NCBI GenBank assembly: GCA_025201805.1
Contig: MU619320.1
Span: 76,231-140,230, forward strand
DNA: 64,000 nt
Direction of reading: 5' to 3'
Source of the DNA: Parasitella parasitica
Lineage: Eukaryota > Mucoromycota > Mucoromycetes > Mucorales > Mucoraceae
Of this stretch, positions 49,162-61,518 are shown piece by piece. The notes below the pieces were generated by a model that was not told where the DNA came from, did not search any database, and saw only the letters and a list, made by a program, of their open reading frames with translations. A program made the position numbers and the translations under genes. How positions within the stretch are numbered: position 1 is the first letter of the stretch; the number at the start of each line of letters is the position of its first letter.

Positions 49162-49506
49162 TCAGGTCCTATTGAAAGGAGAAGGTAATAAGGCACGAGA
49201 AATCTTATGGCGGGGTTCCTGTGTAAAAATAGACAATGTAAATTAGTAAATTGAAGGACTGTCCAAGATACATTAGTAGAATAAAGAGGCATTGTTTGTG
49301 TGTTTGCACTTGCATTATTGTCTCCATTATTGTTTCTTCCGCTACTTAGGCTTATTGTACGAATAATATTATCATTTGTTTTTCTAAGAAAGAAGCCATC
49401 AGATGATTCTTCATTGCAGTCATAAAGTGCTATTCTCAAAATACTAGTCTATTACCATGGAAACCAGATAACACTACAAAAAGCAGAGATGGAGTTGTAT
49501 AGACAT
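49162..49506 (-). CDS. Predicted small protein of unknown function, three exons
   Basis: Exons 49506-49478, 49443-49272 and 49218-49162 total 258 nt, 85 aa, all joined at GT...AG. The product starts MSIQLHLCF (an extra ATG lies one codon upstream), has LYDCNEESSDGFFLRKTND and a Ser/Asn-rich middle, and ends EPRHKISRALLPSPFNRT. The last intron (GTATCT...ACACAG) is 53 nt; without splicing the frame changes into AT-rich noise. No family recognised. The 5' exon is less certain than the last two, and the gene could start further upstream. It is divergent from HRD1. Confidence 0.4.
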
Positions 49507-49854
49507 CATACAATTCAGGAATCGTTCAGGGCAACCTAGCAACAGATGCAATCTCGGTATCAAACTATCGTATTAAAGTTTCTAAAATCTTCATTGATAG
49601 GAAAAAAAAACGTATAAATGGTATTTATTGCGCGAATTTTTGAGAAAACGAACATTTTGCACTCTTATTTTAATGTGTAAAAGTGCTTGGTATTTGGCAC
49701 CGTTTTTGTAAAAGCTGTGCCCACATTCTAATCAATCACATCACGTCATTTACGAATACGTGGCGGGTATTTCAATGATGCAGACTTTACTAATTAGCAT
49801 TATATCCTTCCACTCTTTTTTCTTGTTCAAAACCATTATAACAATATTTACAAA
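49507..49854. other. Short intergenic region upstream of HRD1
   Basis: Likely a divergent promoter between the small gene and HRD1. No motif called. Confidence 0.4.
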
Positions 49855-52040
49855 ATGAGATTGGCCGTTTATGGCTGTGTATCCTCTATACTGGCTATAG
49901 GAGTGGTATTCTCTGCAATGCATCAACGCTCTAATTTTTATGCTGCTTGTATTTATCTTTCAAAGTCAAGTGCTTGTATGATGGTAAGTATTTCTGGGCC
50001 ACATTTCTAAACAAATGAATATTCACAACTTATAGATTTTATTAAACATGGGCTTTATTATATCAGTATTATTTGGCAAAGTATTACAAGCTGTTTTTTT
50101 TGGGCGTTTGAGAGCAATTGAAGTTGAGGTGATTGATATAGCATGATTAATTCACATTTTAGCTTGCTAACTTTTCTTTTGATGTATATAGCACTTGTAC
50201 GAAAGATCTTGGTATGCAGTAACAGAGACATGCTTAGCAATGACCATATTCCGAGAAGAATTCGACCTTCAATTTATAGTTGTGTTTACGACATTGCTAT
50301 TCTTGAAAATATTTCATTGGCTATGTCAAGATCGTGTTGAATTCGTAAGCAAAGTACACTTCATCAATGCAGCATTTGGCTAACTAGCTTTACAGATGGA
50401 ACAATCTCCAGCAAACCGCGTTGTATTCCATGTTCGCATAATTAATCTATTAGCGATATTGTTGCTGGTTGATTCATTGTTGGCTAACCATGCTATTCAT
50501 GTTACCCTCACAAAGGGTCCAAACATGATGATCATGTTTGGATTTGAAGTAAGTCCTTTTGTATGTTTAACTAAGAAGGGCGCTAACTTGAACATAGTAT
50601 ACTATTCTAATATGCTCCATCTTGTCGGTAATTGGAAAATATATACTTAATGTGATTGATATGAGAACAGAGCAAACTTGGGAAGGAAAGTCTATGTATA
50701 TCTTCTATCTGGATCTTGTCACAGGTAACCTGTAACATTGAAAAAAACAAAAAAATCAACACCCAAGTACTAAACGATGTCTGGTATACTAGATTTCTTC
50801 AAATTGGTTACCTATCTCGTTTTCTTTTTATACATTTGCTTGAACTATCAACTGCCACTACACATTATTCGAGATGTCTATGTTACTTTTAGGTCGTTTA
50901 TTCAGAAATGCAGAGATCTTTACCGTTACCGCCGAGCAACTCGCAACATGAATGAATTGTATCCAAATGCAACTGCCGAAGATTTATCTCGATCAAGCGA
51001 CAGCACCTGTATTATCTGTAGAGAAGAAATGCAAATAGTAGACACAAATTTGGATGACGATAACCCGGAAGCAGCAGCTTATAGAGGTGACAATGAACAA
51101 AGTTTAGATCAGCCAAAAAAACTACCTTGTGGTCATATATTTCATTTCCATTGTTTGCGTAGTTGGCTTGAGAGACAACAAACCTGCCCAACTTGGTAAG
51201 CGTAGTATCATCATTTAAAAGAATAAATCATTAACACCCTTGCATAGCCGTCGCTCCGTATTAACTGAAACGAACGATCAAACTCAAACGCAACCTCAGG
51301 ATCAGCAGCAGCCTCAGGATCAGCAGCAGCCTCAGGATCAGCAGCAGCCTCAGGGTCAGCAGCAGCAGCAACAGCAGCAACAGCTAAATCAGCCGCACGA
51401 ACAACATTACCAACAACAACAGCAACCATTTGCGCAAACATTATTCAATCAAACGCCTATTAACTCGCATCATCATCAGGCAAATCCTTCGTCATCTTTA
51501 AATATCCTTACACCATCTAACCAACCGAGTATTATACCTGGTTTGATTCCCTTGATTCCCTTAAACCCTCAATTATATCAAGAATCACAACAAAATGGAC
51601 AAGAAGGAAGCAGAGTTCCGATTGATTTATCAGATGAAGATTTGCATATTTTATCAACAACGACAAGAGAAGGGTTGGAGCAAAGATTGAGGATATTATC
51701 TAGTGTGGATGAGCAAATTGCTGATTCTATAATCAGGTTGACAAGAGTGTTGAGTGTGATGCCTGCAGAAAAAACTAAGATAAATTCACAGAGCAGCCAA
51801 AATCTTTCAAATGATGCTAGTACTGGCTTGCCTTCTCATCAACAACATGCTAACGATGATTCTGATAATGTTTCACAGAATCAAGCTACTGGATCTACAA
51901 GTATGGCAGCTGAACTAAATGATAATGATAGCCAAGCAACAAAAGTACAAGGAAGTGAGGAGCAGAACGAAAAAAAACACAGTATTAGTGATAGAAAAAG
52001 AGAAAAAATGCCAGATTACACTGCTTCTTCTACAGAATAA
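49855..52040 (+). CDS. HRD1: Hrd1/synoviolin, ER-associated degradation E3 ubiquitin ligase
   Basis: Multi-spanning ER membrane RING ligase and retrotranslocation channel of ERAD. Exons 49855-49983, 50036-50128, 50192-50344, 50396-50548, 50598-50724, 50793-51195, 51248-52040; 1851 nt, 616 aa. Six or more hydrophobic helices occupy the first 270 residues; LYERSWYAVTETCLAMTIFR and FKIFHWLCQDRVEFMEQSP-type sequence are family landmarks. The RING-H2 domain is STCIICREEMQ ... LPCGHIFHFHCLRSWLERQQ then TCPTCRRSV, the last cysteine being completed by the final splice. The C-terminal 260 residues are Gln/Ser-rich and disordered, and begin with four tandem QPQDQQ-type repeats. No obvious stop or break. 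Confidence 0.95.
51296..51372 (+). repeat. 18-bp coding tandem repeat in HRD1
   Basis: About four copies of an 18-bp unit (CAGCCTCAGGATCAGCAG) followed by CAG/CAA repeats, encoding a Pro/Gln/Asp hexapeptide repeat and a poly-Gln run. Confidence 0.9.
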
Positions 52041-52586
52041 GGACAAACTGATATCTAATGATAATAAAATAAAGGGAATTTTAAATTACCCAGTTGTACA
52101 TGTTATTGTTTATCGGTGTGCATACAGGGATTTGCGTTTGCGCACTTTCTTGGTTAAATTTTCCACATTATGATAGTATTGATGCTTTGATTTCTGAAGT
52201 TTTCGAAGTTAAACGAACTAATCGGTAGTAGTAAATTGAAGATGTAATAGATTATCATTAGAGGAGTGAGTGGCTATTTGCGTAAGAGGTCGCCATATGA
52301 TTAAGAGTGGTACAATACAGAGATTGAAAATCTTCGCTTATATAGTGCACATTAGAATGATTATAAGATCAATGCACAAATTTGTAACTGATAATTTAAG
52401 TGAGGAAGATTCTTCTTCAGAAACTATACTGCTTACACAAATGAATTGAACAGAATCTAGTGTTTCAAATGACAGTAATATTTCGCACGGACACGTGATA
52501 GCACTTCATCAACGTAATAACACTACTTGTTCGTCTTGCAAAACATCTTTCTCTTTACTTCTCTCTTAACATACAGTCAATTGATT
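52041..52586. other. Intergenic, no gene recognised
   Basis: 3' flank of HRD1 and promoter of the dehydrogenase gene. Confidence 0.4.
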
Positions 52587-53707
52587 ATGTCCTCATTCAT
52601 TTTGTCTACGGCAGGAAAATTTGTCCACAGAGGCAATTTCAAGGTAAGATCTTTAAAGTTTAATCATTTGAAACTAACTCGATCATTCTGTATACACAGA
52701 ATCAAGTCAGGAACCTCTCAACAGTAAGTAATCGCGATGTATAAAAGTTGGAGGAAAAAAACTCACATAATTAATATGACTTAGATTGATAATGTGAAGC
52801 GTATTGGTGTTATAGGCTCTGGCCAAATGGGCCTTGGTATTGCCTACGTGGCAGCGAATGTCACTCGTCTGCCAGTCGTTTTGATGGATATTAATCAGGC
52901 TCAGAATGAAAAGGGTTTACAATTCATGGGTAAATAACAATATGGATTTAGGCATATTGAAATTTAAGGCCCATTAATTAATCTGCTTATATAATAGATA
53001 AGCTCTTGGCAAAGGATGTCGCAAAAAACAAGATTACTGCAGAACATGCCAAAATCACTAGAGAATTGGTTTCCACTACCACTCAAATGTCTAATTTGAG
53101 TGATGCCGACTTTGTCATTGAGGCAGCCTCCGAGAATTTGAACATCAAAGCCGCTATTTTCCGTGATCTCGACCAAATCTGTAAACCTGACAGTATTATG
53201 GCTACCAATACTAGCTCTATTAGTATCACCAAAATTGCAGCTGCAACAAAAAGAGCCGAGCAAGTGATAGGTATGCATTTCATGAACCCTGTACCTGTAA
53301 TGAAGCTTGTGGAAATTATTCCTGGCTTGGCTACCAGCGATCGAGTGCTCGAGCAGACTCGTTCTCTTGCTACTGCTATGGGAAAGACATGTACTGTTGT
53401 TCAAGATATTCCTGGGTTTGTAGCCAACCGACTTTTGATGCCTTATATAAACGAAGCATTCATGCTTTTGGAATGCGGTGCGGCTTCAGCTGAAGATATT
53501 GATACCACAATGAAGTTAGGCACTAATATGCCAATGGGTCCTTTGACTTTGGCAGATTTCATCGGCTTAGACACTTGTCTTGCCATTACCAAGGTTCTGT
53601 ACGAGAATACTGGTGATTCAAAATACAGATCAAGCGTACTACTTCAAAAATATGTCGATGCGGGTTGGATGGGAAAGAAGAGTGGAAAGGGCGTATACAC
53701 TTATTAA
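52587..53707 (+). CDS. 3-hydroxyacyl-/3-hydroxybutyryl-CoA dehydrogenase, mitochondrial
   Basis: NAD-dependent oxidation of L-3-hydroxyacyl-CoA in fatty-acid beta-oxidation. Exons 52587-52643, 52700-52723, 52785-52929 and 52998-53707; 936 nt, 311 aa. The N-terminus MSSFILSTAGKFVHRGNFK plus NQVRNLST is a mitochondrial presequence. The Rossmann fold has VIGSGQMGLGIAYVA; the catalytic region has TNTSSISIT and HFMNPVPVMKLVEI (His), and the family signature is DIPGFVANRLLMPYINEAFM. Exon 2 is only 24 nt. The protein is single-function, without the hydratase half of multifunctional enzymes. Early-diverging fungi keep a mitochondrial beta-oxidation path, consistent with the presequence. Confidence 0.93.
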
Positions 53708-53824
53708 ATACATGTCAAGTCTCTACCAGCAGTTTTGTTTTACAAGCAGTAGAAAAAAATTTATTGTAACCAAAACCATATACAGTAATAATGTAAAATA
53801 ATAAATAGATTTTTGTGAAATGTA

Positions 53825-56800
53825 TTATTGTTGAGTCGAAGGAGCGAATTCTACGAGCGCCTTTTTGAAACTGGTGCCCTGCCATTGTGTTAGAATGGGG
53901 TGTGCCATTTCTTGCAGTTTTGTAATCTCATCTGATGATAGATATTCGCTGGAAATGACTTTTAGTACAAAGTTCAAGCCACGGGCTTGATCCGATAGTA
54001 CTTCTGTCATGGTTTCCGTATTGTTCAATGCTTCATAAAGACATCCCCGTGCCTCAGGATCATTGTCTTGATTTATCAGTTTAAGCATGATTTGAGAACC
54101 AAGTTTGTGTGTTGCTACTTGTACCAAGCAGGGAGCTAATTGGGACGCTAAAATAGATAGACGATTTTCTAATGCAGAGCAATCAATAAGCCATGATACC
54201 AGCAAAGAGCCGTTGGGATGGGTGGCCAAAGAAACTGCGTTTTGTAACAATGCAGCAGCGATGAAAATCTGCTGTGAGCTCGTAATCAAGCTGCCCTCAA
54301 GAATGCCTCGCATAGCTCTTGCTCCGAAGCGGCCTTGAGCAATGTGTAAGGATTTTTCGACCATGGCGTTCATAATGAACTGGGTATCTCCATCCAATCG
54401 CAAACAGCATTGAACGACATAGTTGCCATATTGATCTAGCAATAGGGGTGGTATAAAAGGTTGAATATGTACACATACTATTTGGATCTACAATAGACAA
54501 AGTTTAAATCAAAACATGATGATGATTATCCATTGCAATTGTACCTGCTTCTTTGTATTTAATGAATCGATAATTTTTTGTGCGGCCCATGTTCCATTTT
54601 TATGTACTCCCATTGCTGCAAGGTGGGGTGCAATTATTTGCAACATGTCTGTTTTGACATTTTCAGAACACTTTTCAAACAACCTTTGAGCGACTGTATT
54701 TCCGATATAATCTGTAGCAAAAAATAAATGAATTGAATCAATACCTTGTTTACCACACTATATATAAGATTTACCACTACAGATTTCTGCAATTTCATCC
54801 ATACAATCCAAAGCAATGGCATCAGCTTCTTTACAGCTATCCTTTGATGTTAGACCATCTAATCTTTTCCTAATATCTCTTAGCTTGGCAGCATCGAGGC
54901 GTCTTTGAGATCCATATTCAGGAACAGGAGGGATTGATTCAAAATAAGATGATGATTGTAAAGCTATTTGGAATATGAATTACGTAAATCAGCGACTCTT
55001 AATATTATTAACTTACATTTGACTAGCTCCATGGCTGTATCTGACGCATTCAAACGCTTCATGATGCTCCACAGTTCTCTGTTTGTTTCTCCATCCAACA
55101 AGTCTTCATTGGAGCATGATTTTGGTAACAATTTGCTGTATGCATTTGACGATTTACTGTTGATTGGCACCTTTGCAAATCCTATACGGATACCCCATAA
55201 CTCCTTTACGTTGGAATTATTGTGAATAAGTGCATCTTTTGCAGCTTTTGCACTTTCTTCTTTCTCGTAGTTGATGAATGCACAGTTTTTATGAGATAAG
55301 ACACGGACAGACTCAATAGCACCAAACGAGGAAAGAGTTTTCTGCAAAGCAGACTGTGAAATTCCCGAAGGTACATTGCCTAGCCCTATATTTATTGATC
55401 AGAACACTTTATTTAATGCTGAAAAGAATAGTGATCAACACTTACATAATGCTCGAGTCGGCTGTGATACGACTGACGTTTCAGTGACACTTGTAATAGG
55501 CGGTACTACATTTTCTGCTCTACCATATCCAATTCGAACGATGCAAGCTCCTACTCTACCTCCCAGGTTCGTCAAAACATCGTCTTTAGCTCGTACTGCA
55601 TCTTCCACGTTGTAAAAATTGATAAATGCGCACTCTTTTTCTAATAATAGGCGCACGCTCTCGATTGCGCCATATAGGGAAAACAAGCTGGATAAACTAT
55701 CCATAGTAACTGATGCATCTATATTTCCAACCCATAATGATCTTGATGCTTGTGCTTGTTCTCTTGTTGCCATTGTTGTTGCTGCTGCCGTGGTTGTGAT
55801 GTTGGAGGTGGCTGTGGAAACTTTTGCCATGGAAATTTGTTCGGCGTTTGTAACTGCATGAGTAGTAGTAGTAGTAGTATTATTGATCTATGACAGCGTC
55901 AGCATGACCTTATTAGAAGAATTGGTGTGTAAACTTACATCTTTATCTGAATTCACACTATCACCGCTAACGTATAGCATGTTTGTCAATAGTTCAGAAT
56001 CACCCAACGACAGCGAATGGCCTGATTGACTGTTATTTTCTTCGTTAGACTCATAAATTGAATCATCTTCAAGTGTGCCTAATTGCATTTTCCATAAAGA
56101 GGATAATCCAGGGGGTGTATTCGTGTTATAATCCATTTTTCCCATACTAGAGGCTCTTGGTCTATTATTGCTCATATGTCGATGGTTGTTATTATTCAAT
56201 AATATAGATTCCATAGATGTTGAAGATAGAGAAAACCCGTTCGTTAACGGTGTTTGCTGATACATGGCAGCATTGTTTACGGAATAGGATCTACTCCTTA
56301 ATGTATTTCTTTGCTGTAACAAGTTTGCGGATGGTGATCCTCCTGTTGGTGGCGTTGCGATTGAATTTGTTGCAGATGATAGTGATGAACTGCCGCTGCC
56401 ATCTTTGTCATCATCCAAACCAATCGATCTTAAAGTGCGAGCAATGTCGTCTCCTTGCTGTAATAACTGTTCCGTTGATGGAGAAGTAGGCTCCGCTGTG
56501 GATGGTCTCCAACCAGCATATGACGGAGGAACTGGCAATGTGAGAGATCCTGAACGATGTCTATGGATGCTATTTTGATTGATCACTGGAAAAGCAGGTT
56601 GCTGTAGTTGTGGTGGAGTTGGCTGGTGGTCCATGTATATCACAGAGGGCATAGTACCCGCACGGGCACGTCTTAATGGAAGCAGTGGAGTTCGTGTTTC
56701 CATAGTTCCTGTGTCAACAGGAAATAATTTACTGCTTGAATATGGAACATTCAACATATTATCAAGGTAGCCATAATTATAATCTGCCGGGTTTGTCGAT

Positions 56801-56862
56801 TCTTCAAGAACAATATCCAAATCTCTATCATGATATATTAAGATTGCTGCATCTTTGAAGCG
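53825..56862 (-). CDS. RRM-PUF RNA-binding protein, Jsn1/Puf1-Puf2 type
   Basis: Cytosolic mRNA-binding regulator with two RRMs and Pumilio repeats. Exons: 5' exon ending at 55939, then 55887-55446, 55385-55017, 54963-54775, 54711-54545, 54487-53825. The first 300 residues are Ser/Asn-rich. RRM1 has SLWVGNIDASVTMDSL and ECAFINFYNVEDAV; RRM2 has LGNVPSGISQSALQKTL and NCAFINYEKEESA. Pumilio repeats follow, for example DYIGNTVAQRLFEKCSE, LLLDQYGNYVVQCCLRLD and ATHKLGSQIMLKLI. The 5' end is not settled: the open frame enters from an acceptor near 56862 or 56851, and no ATG lies in the nearest upstream exon candidate; the first internal ATG is 56757 (MLNVPYSS). A 58-bp poly-A run lies in that upstream stretch. 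Confidence 0.88.
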
Positions 56863-56955
56863 CTAATCAGTCAGTATTTTATTACCTTGGCGAGTGAAAT
56901 GAAGCTGTGTTTGGCTGTCGTTCTTTTTTAATATGATGCATAAATTATTCTGTAC

Positions 56956-56959
<4 letters not shown>

Positions 56960-57017
<58 letters not shown>
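56960..57017 (+). repeat. Poly-A homopolymer of 58 bp
   Basis: Uninterrupted A-run. On the minus strand it is a poly-T tract upstream of a possible acceptor (TTGTACAG) for the RRM-PUF gene. Length may be inexact from sequencing. Confidence 0.95.
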
Positions 57018-57019
<2 letters not shown>

Positions 57020-57326
57020 CAAAGTAAAAGAGGAGAAGCTGTTAGCATATCTCGTTTTTAAGGGGTCGTATCTGATGGTCTGGATAACCACACCCCGCTT
57101 TCACACACACGGAATGAATAAATAGTGTTTCAACATCTCGAGCTGATAAGCTGTTAGTTCAACTGTCCATTCCTAACTGCACACACTTGTGAACTACAAT
57201 GCTATCTCGCCTCTTAAATTTAGGATTTAGGAATAAGTCTCTTGATAAAGGTGGCAGAGATGGAACTATAGAAGATTCTACTGAAATGACAAGTTGTTTA
57301 TGTTACAATCCTTTATTATCATGTAT
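57018..57326. other. Spacer between RRM-PUF promoter and PAK kinase 3' end
   Basis: No gene recognised. May contain the 5' exon of the RRM-PUF gene. Confidence 0.35.
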
Positions 57327-59086
57327 TTATGATTGATTAGGATAATCGTCTAATACAGCCCTCTTTTTAGCAGACTCAATTAACGGTAAAAGACATGACA
57401 AAGGAGCTGCTTTAGCTAAAAATGGATGCAGCAGCAATTCAGCTGCAGAAGGTCTGCTTTCGGCATTGAACTTTAGGCATTTTCCCAAGAAATCACGGAA
57501 TGTGACAGAAAGCTGCTCGGGATCCTTTAATGAAGGAGGAACACGTTGTGTTGTAAGTAATCGAATCGCTTGCTCTGGGTCTTCCAAGTGAGGAGGGCTT
57601 CCCTCTACCATTTCAATGGCTGTGATGCCAAGTGACCAAATGTCGACACTGGGGCCATATTCTTTACGTTGGACAACTTCTGGTGCCATCTATTTTTTGG
57701 AGCGTCAATTTACGTATCAAGCACTGTTAGTAGTTATTACATACCCAACAAGGGGTACCGGCGAGTGTTGTTCTTTTTGATTGCTTCTTGTCTATTTGAG
57801 CACAGTAGCCGAAATCAGCTGGATGCACCCATTAATTAGCGTATGAATGTTTGAAATTTTGACCAATTTTTACAACTTACATAGCTTAATTTGACCTTCA
57901 TTGCCAATCAAGATATTGTCGCTTTTTATGTCTCTGTGGATGATGCCTCTGGAATGAAGATAGTCCAAGCCATTCAATACTTCTAAGCAAACAGCAGCAA
58001 TCTCTCTCTCTGACATGAAACTCTGTGTTACTATGTCTGTCAAGCTACCACCTTCCATGTACTCCATAACAATCCAAACGTCATTTTTCCATATAAATGA
58101 CTCAATATGCTGCACCATGTTCTTGTGGGCTTGGTCCTCTCTTCCCATCCTTACTTCATCTACGATCAAGTCTTTTCGAACTTGTCGCCGAAGATGAATT
58201 TGCTTTATAGCTACAAATTTGTCATTTGTATTGCTGGAGGTCCGTCGAGCTTTAAAAACAGAACCAGATGCTCTAAATATATAAATGTATAAAAGGAGGT
58301 ATGTTAAGGAGATAACCGTGGGGTTTAGTTTGAAATCAACATACCCTTCCCCAATTTTTATCATATCTGTGTACAGAGAGCAAGGATCTTCTTGCTTGCA
58401 TAGCTTATTCAACTCGGCAATAGCTTCAGGTGTAGACATTGCCTTTTTAGTAGGCCGCCTACGGTCGAATTCTTTTGTTGCTTCTGGTTTCGGTTGTTGT
58501 TGCAGTGAAGACTCCACAGGCACGGTTGCTGTAGGCTTGTTCTGCTGGTTCCTTTCAATCTCATCATAGACCCGCTTGATAAATGACGATAATAGAATAT
58601 CTTGCTGTTTGCTACCTAAACCAGCTTATTTCGCAAGGTTAATAAAACAATTTAATGCCTTAATTTTTCTCTGGTTGACATACATATTTCCCAATCAGGC
58701 GCCTTTCCAAGTGTCATTTCGCCTGTATCTGCTTCAAAGTGTATGTGTGTCTTATGAATTGCATCAAATGGCCATGATATAACCATCATATTTCTATTTG
58801 TATATCCTTTTTTCTGCTTGAACAAAAATATACCTGTTGTAACTCTTTAGTAATCAAGCACATAAATCTATCAGATATGTAGGTAATGTTTACGCATAAT
58901 CTTATTAATGACGCCTGAGCTCTTTCTCTTTTGCGATGAGCTATATGAGCCATCAAATGTGTTTCTTTTTGATCTTTTGTTCAGCTCAGCCAAATAAGAG
59001 GCGATAGGCTCATCATTTCTTGGGACTTGTTGGATGCTGTACTGAGATGTAGCGAAATGGCTCTGCTGTTGTCTCAATACACTCAT
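57327..59086 (-). CDS. p21-activated protein kinase (PAK/Ste20 family), short form
   Basis: Cdc42/Rac effector kinase controlling polarity and MAP kinase routes. Exons 59086-58894, 58833-58684, 58624-58345, 58272-57881, 57818-57745, 57689-57327; 1452 nt, 483 aa. A 64-residue basic N-terminus is followed by a CRIB/PBD domain ([18 protein letters not shown], then LGKAPDWE), a 100-residue linker, and a kinase domain with [17 protein letters not shown] (Lys), [37 protein letters not shown] and [11 protein letters not shown]. There is no PH domain before the CRIB, unlike Cla4, and the N-terminus is far shorter than Ste20. The CRIB is slightly atypical: IHF where HVGFD is usual. The subfamily is therefore left open. 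Confidence 0.93.
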
Positions 59087-59809
59087 TTTTGAGAGGAAAA
59101 TGATGAGAAAAGAAACAGGAAATATGACAATAAGAGTGGTCGATTTCGATTTTATACGTAGTTGTAAATGAGCTGATCTGTTGTTGCTGTAAGGGCAAAC
59201 TTCGGTTCACATTTGTATAAACGCTTACTTTTATATTTTTACGTTAGTAAAATTTATTTATATTTTCGCTGTAGACATGGTTTTTTTGCCATGTTTTCCC
59301 TGGGAGATGTATAACTACTAATAAGCATTCTGAGGAGTATTTTGTATATAAATACAAATGAAACAATTAGCTCGTTTAACACGTAAATGAGGGAAGAGAA
59401 GGGTGCAAATAGTCAAAGTGAAATAAATTGTATGCAGTAGGATTCAAAGCTTTATATTGGTTTACAACTGTATTGTAAATTACAGGGTGTCCATAAACTT
59501 GTAACAGCATATCATATCCTGATGTGCACGATAAATCATGGCAATAGCTGCGGATTTGTTATTTATAGGTTTCTCGGCTGTAGTTGCTAATATGTCATGC
59601 TCATAAAGTCTTATTTTGAGATGCTGTATCTATGTGGAAACATAGTTTATATTTCTTTCTTTGTGTATCCTTTTATGCCTATTGTCACATTCATTACAAT
59701 GATGTTCTGAGCACAAAAACATGTGCGGTGTATTTAAATTTGGAAGGGCAGCTTTTCTGTTTTCCCTTTTTTTTTTCTCTTCTTCTTCGAAAAGAAATTC
59801 AGGGCAAAC
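59087..59809. other. Divergent promoter region of PAK and ERG27
   Basis: About 720 bp with a C/T tract just upstream of the ERG27 start. No gene recognised. Confidence 0.45.
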
Positions 59810-61056
59810 ATGGGCGTTGAAACATATCACAATATTGCCATTGTTACTGGAGCCAACGGGGGTGTTGGTTTTGGCATTTGCCAAAGATTACTGGAGTCAG
59901 ATGGAAAAGACTTGACACTTGTATTGGCCTGTCGCAACCCTGCAAGAGCAAACAAAGCTAAAGAAAGATTGTTGAATCAATTTCCTTTTGCCAATATTGA
60001 CATTGAATTGGTCGACGTCGGTTGCACCAAAAGCGTCCTGTCATTTTCAACCAGTATCAAATGCAGGTGAGCATCCCAAATGATGCTTGAATAACGCTTG
60101 TGCCAACACAACTTCACAGATACCCTCATATCAACTACCTCTTTTGCAATGCAGGCATCCTCAGCTCCAGTGGTATAAATTGGAAAACCCTATTTTATCT
60201 GGTTTTCACTGATCCAGTTGGCCTGATGGAGCGTGCAGACGTAACCATGCAACCTGTGGGGGAAATCAATGCAGATGGCATGGGCAAAGTGTTTGCGGCA
60301 AATGTCTTTGGTCATTACATCATGGTGAGTATATTATGCTGCCTTGGAAGGCTCATTTACTCAACTTTGGGAGTGTAGATACGTGAATTAGAAAGCTTGC
60401 TATCGAAATCAGGAGATGGTCGAGTGATTTGGACCAGTTCTATCACAGCTTGTAGCAGTTCATTCGATATTGATGATTGGCAAGGGATTAAAAGGTATGT
60501 TTGTCTATGGATAGGGACCATGCAATACCAGCTAACGCTTTGGATAGCCAAGAGCCTTACGAATCTTCAAAATGGGCTTGCGATATGATTGCCATTGCCT
60601 CTAGTGAGAGATTTCAGAAAGAAAATAACCCCATTACGTCCTTCACTACATCACCTGGGGTTGTTGCAAGCGATATTGGTGGGTTACCTGCATGGGTATG
60701 CACAGCTAGAATTTTTCTTCATTATTTTGTAAGTTGGTTTCATTAGGATTATGTGCACATTATGCTTATAACCGTCTTTCAAGATGCGTCTCTGTGGTGT
60801 CTCCTCCCAAAATGTCACGGCGTACAACGGAGCAATAGCGGAGGTTTACGCAGCACTAGAACCAGTGTCAAGATTAAGCTTCTTGAGTCGCTACAACTCC
60901 TTGACTAACAGATGGGGAAAGGCTTTTGTTGGTGCTAAACCAATCGTGGATTATGATCGTGTTACAGCAGAAAAACTGATTGAAAAATGTGAACTGGCTT
61001 ATCAAGCATTCAAAAAGAATTCTGATTCAACTTTTACTACTGCTCCTGCAAATTAA
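59810..61056 (+). CDS. ERG27: 3-keto-steroid reductase (Erg27)
   Basis: Short-chain dehydrogenase of the sterol C4-demethylation complex; reduces the C3 ketone with NADPH at the ER or lipid droplets. Exons 59810-60066, 60120-60324, 60379-60494, 60548-60728, 60784-61056; 1032 nt, 343 aa. Cofactor motif AIVTGANGGVGFGICQRLL, FCNAGILSSSGINW (NAG), SSITACSSSFDIDDW, and catalytic PYESSKWACDMIA (YxxxK), which forms by the 60494 to 60548 splice. The Pro-Gly motif SPGVVASDIGGLP follows. A nearer AG at 60513-60514 would give a 20-nt intron and an extra 11 residues and is not favoured; CTAAC at 60532-60536 is a good branch site for the longer intron. This is the second ergosterol gene of the window. Confidence 0.9.
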
Positions 61057-61446
61057 TGACAGCACTGCATGCAAAGACAAAATTATTCTACTATACATTC
61101 TTTCTGAACCTTTACATGGCTTAAAATTTAATCAAGAAAAGAATCTCGTTTTACGAAAAAGTTAATTTGTTATGTACTGGTTCATGTTTTAAATTAATCT
61201 AGAAAATAAAGAAGCATTCCTCTTGCCAGGTTCTGTTATACATGTCCATTTGATACCATTTAACGCAACATGGGATCATTGATACATAAAATGCTGATTA
61301 TTTTCTGTAGCATACATGTAAGTTACATACACGTATCACAATATCCTTGGAAGAAGTCGCATTCCATGCATAGGTATGCTATCTGTATATCCACCGTTAT
61401 GAAAGTCAAATATGACAATAATCATAACAACATATCGCAATGAAAA
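61057..61446. other. Intergenic, no gene recognised
   Basis: AT-rich spacer between ERG27 and the next gene. Confidence 0.4.
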
Positions 61447-61456
61447 ATATATAAAA
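61447..61456 (+). promoter_or_regulatory. Probable TATA box of membrane-protein gene
   Basis: ATATATAAAAGG about 65-70 bp before the ATG at 61519. Confidence 0.45.
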
Positions 61457-61518
61457 GGGTCTATGTGCATGTATGAAAACATATTTCACTCCTTTGCGCA
61501 CATATATATAAGTTGAAG

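Noticed and set aside
60495-60514. A 20-nt intron in ERG27 (GTATGT...GATAG)
   Set aside because: A 53-nt intron ending at 60547 uses the same donor, has a CTAAC branch site, and gives QEPYESSKW directly after DWQGIK, which fits the family better.
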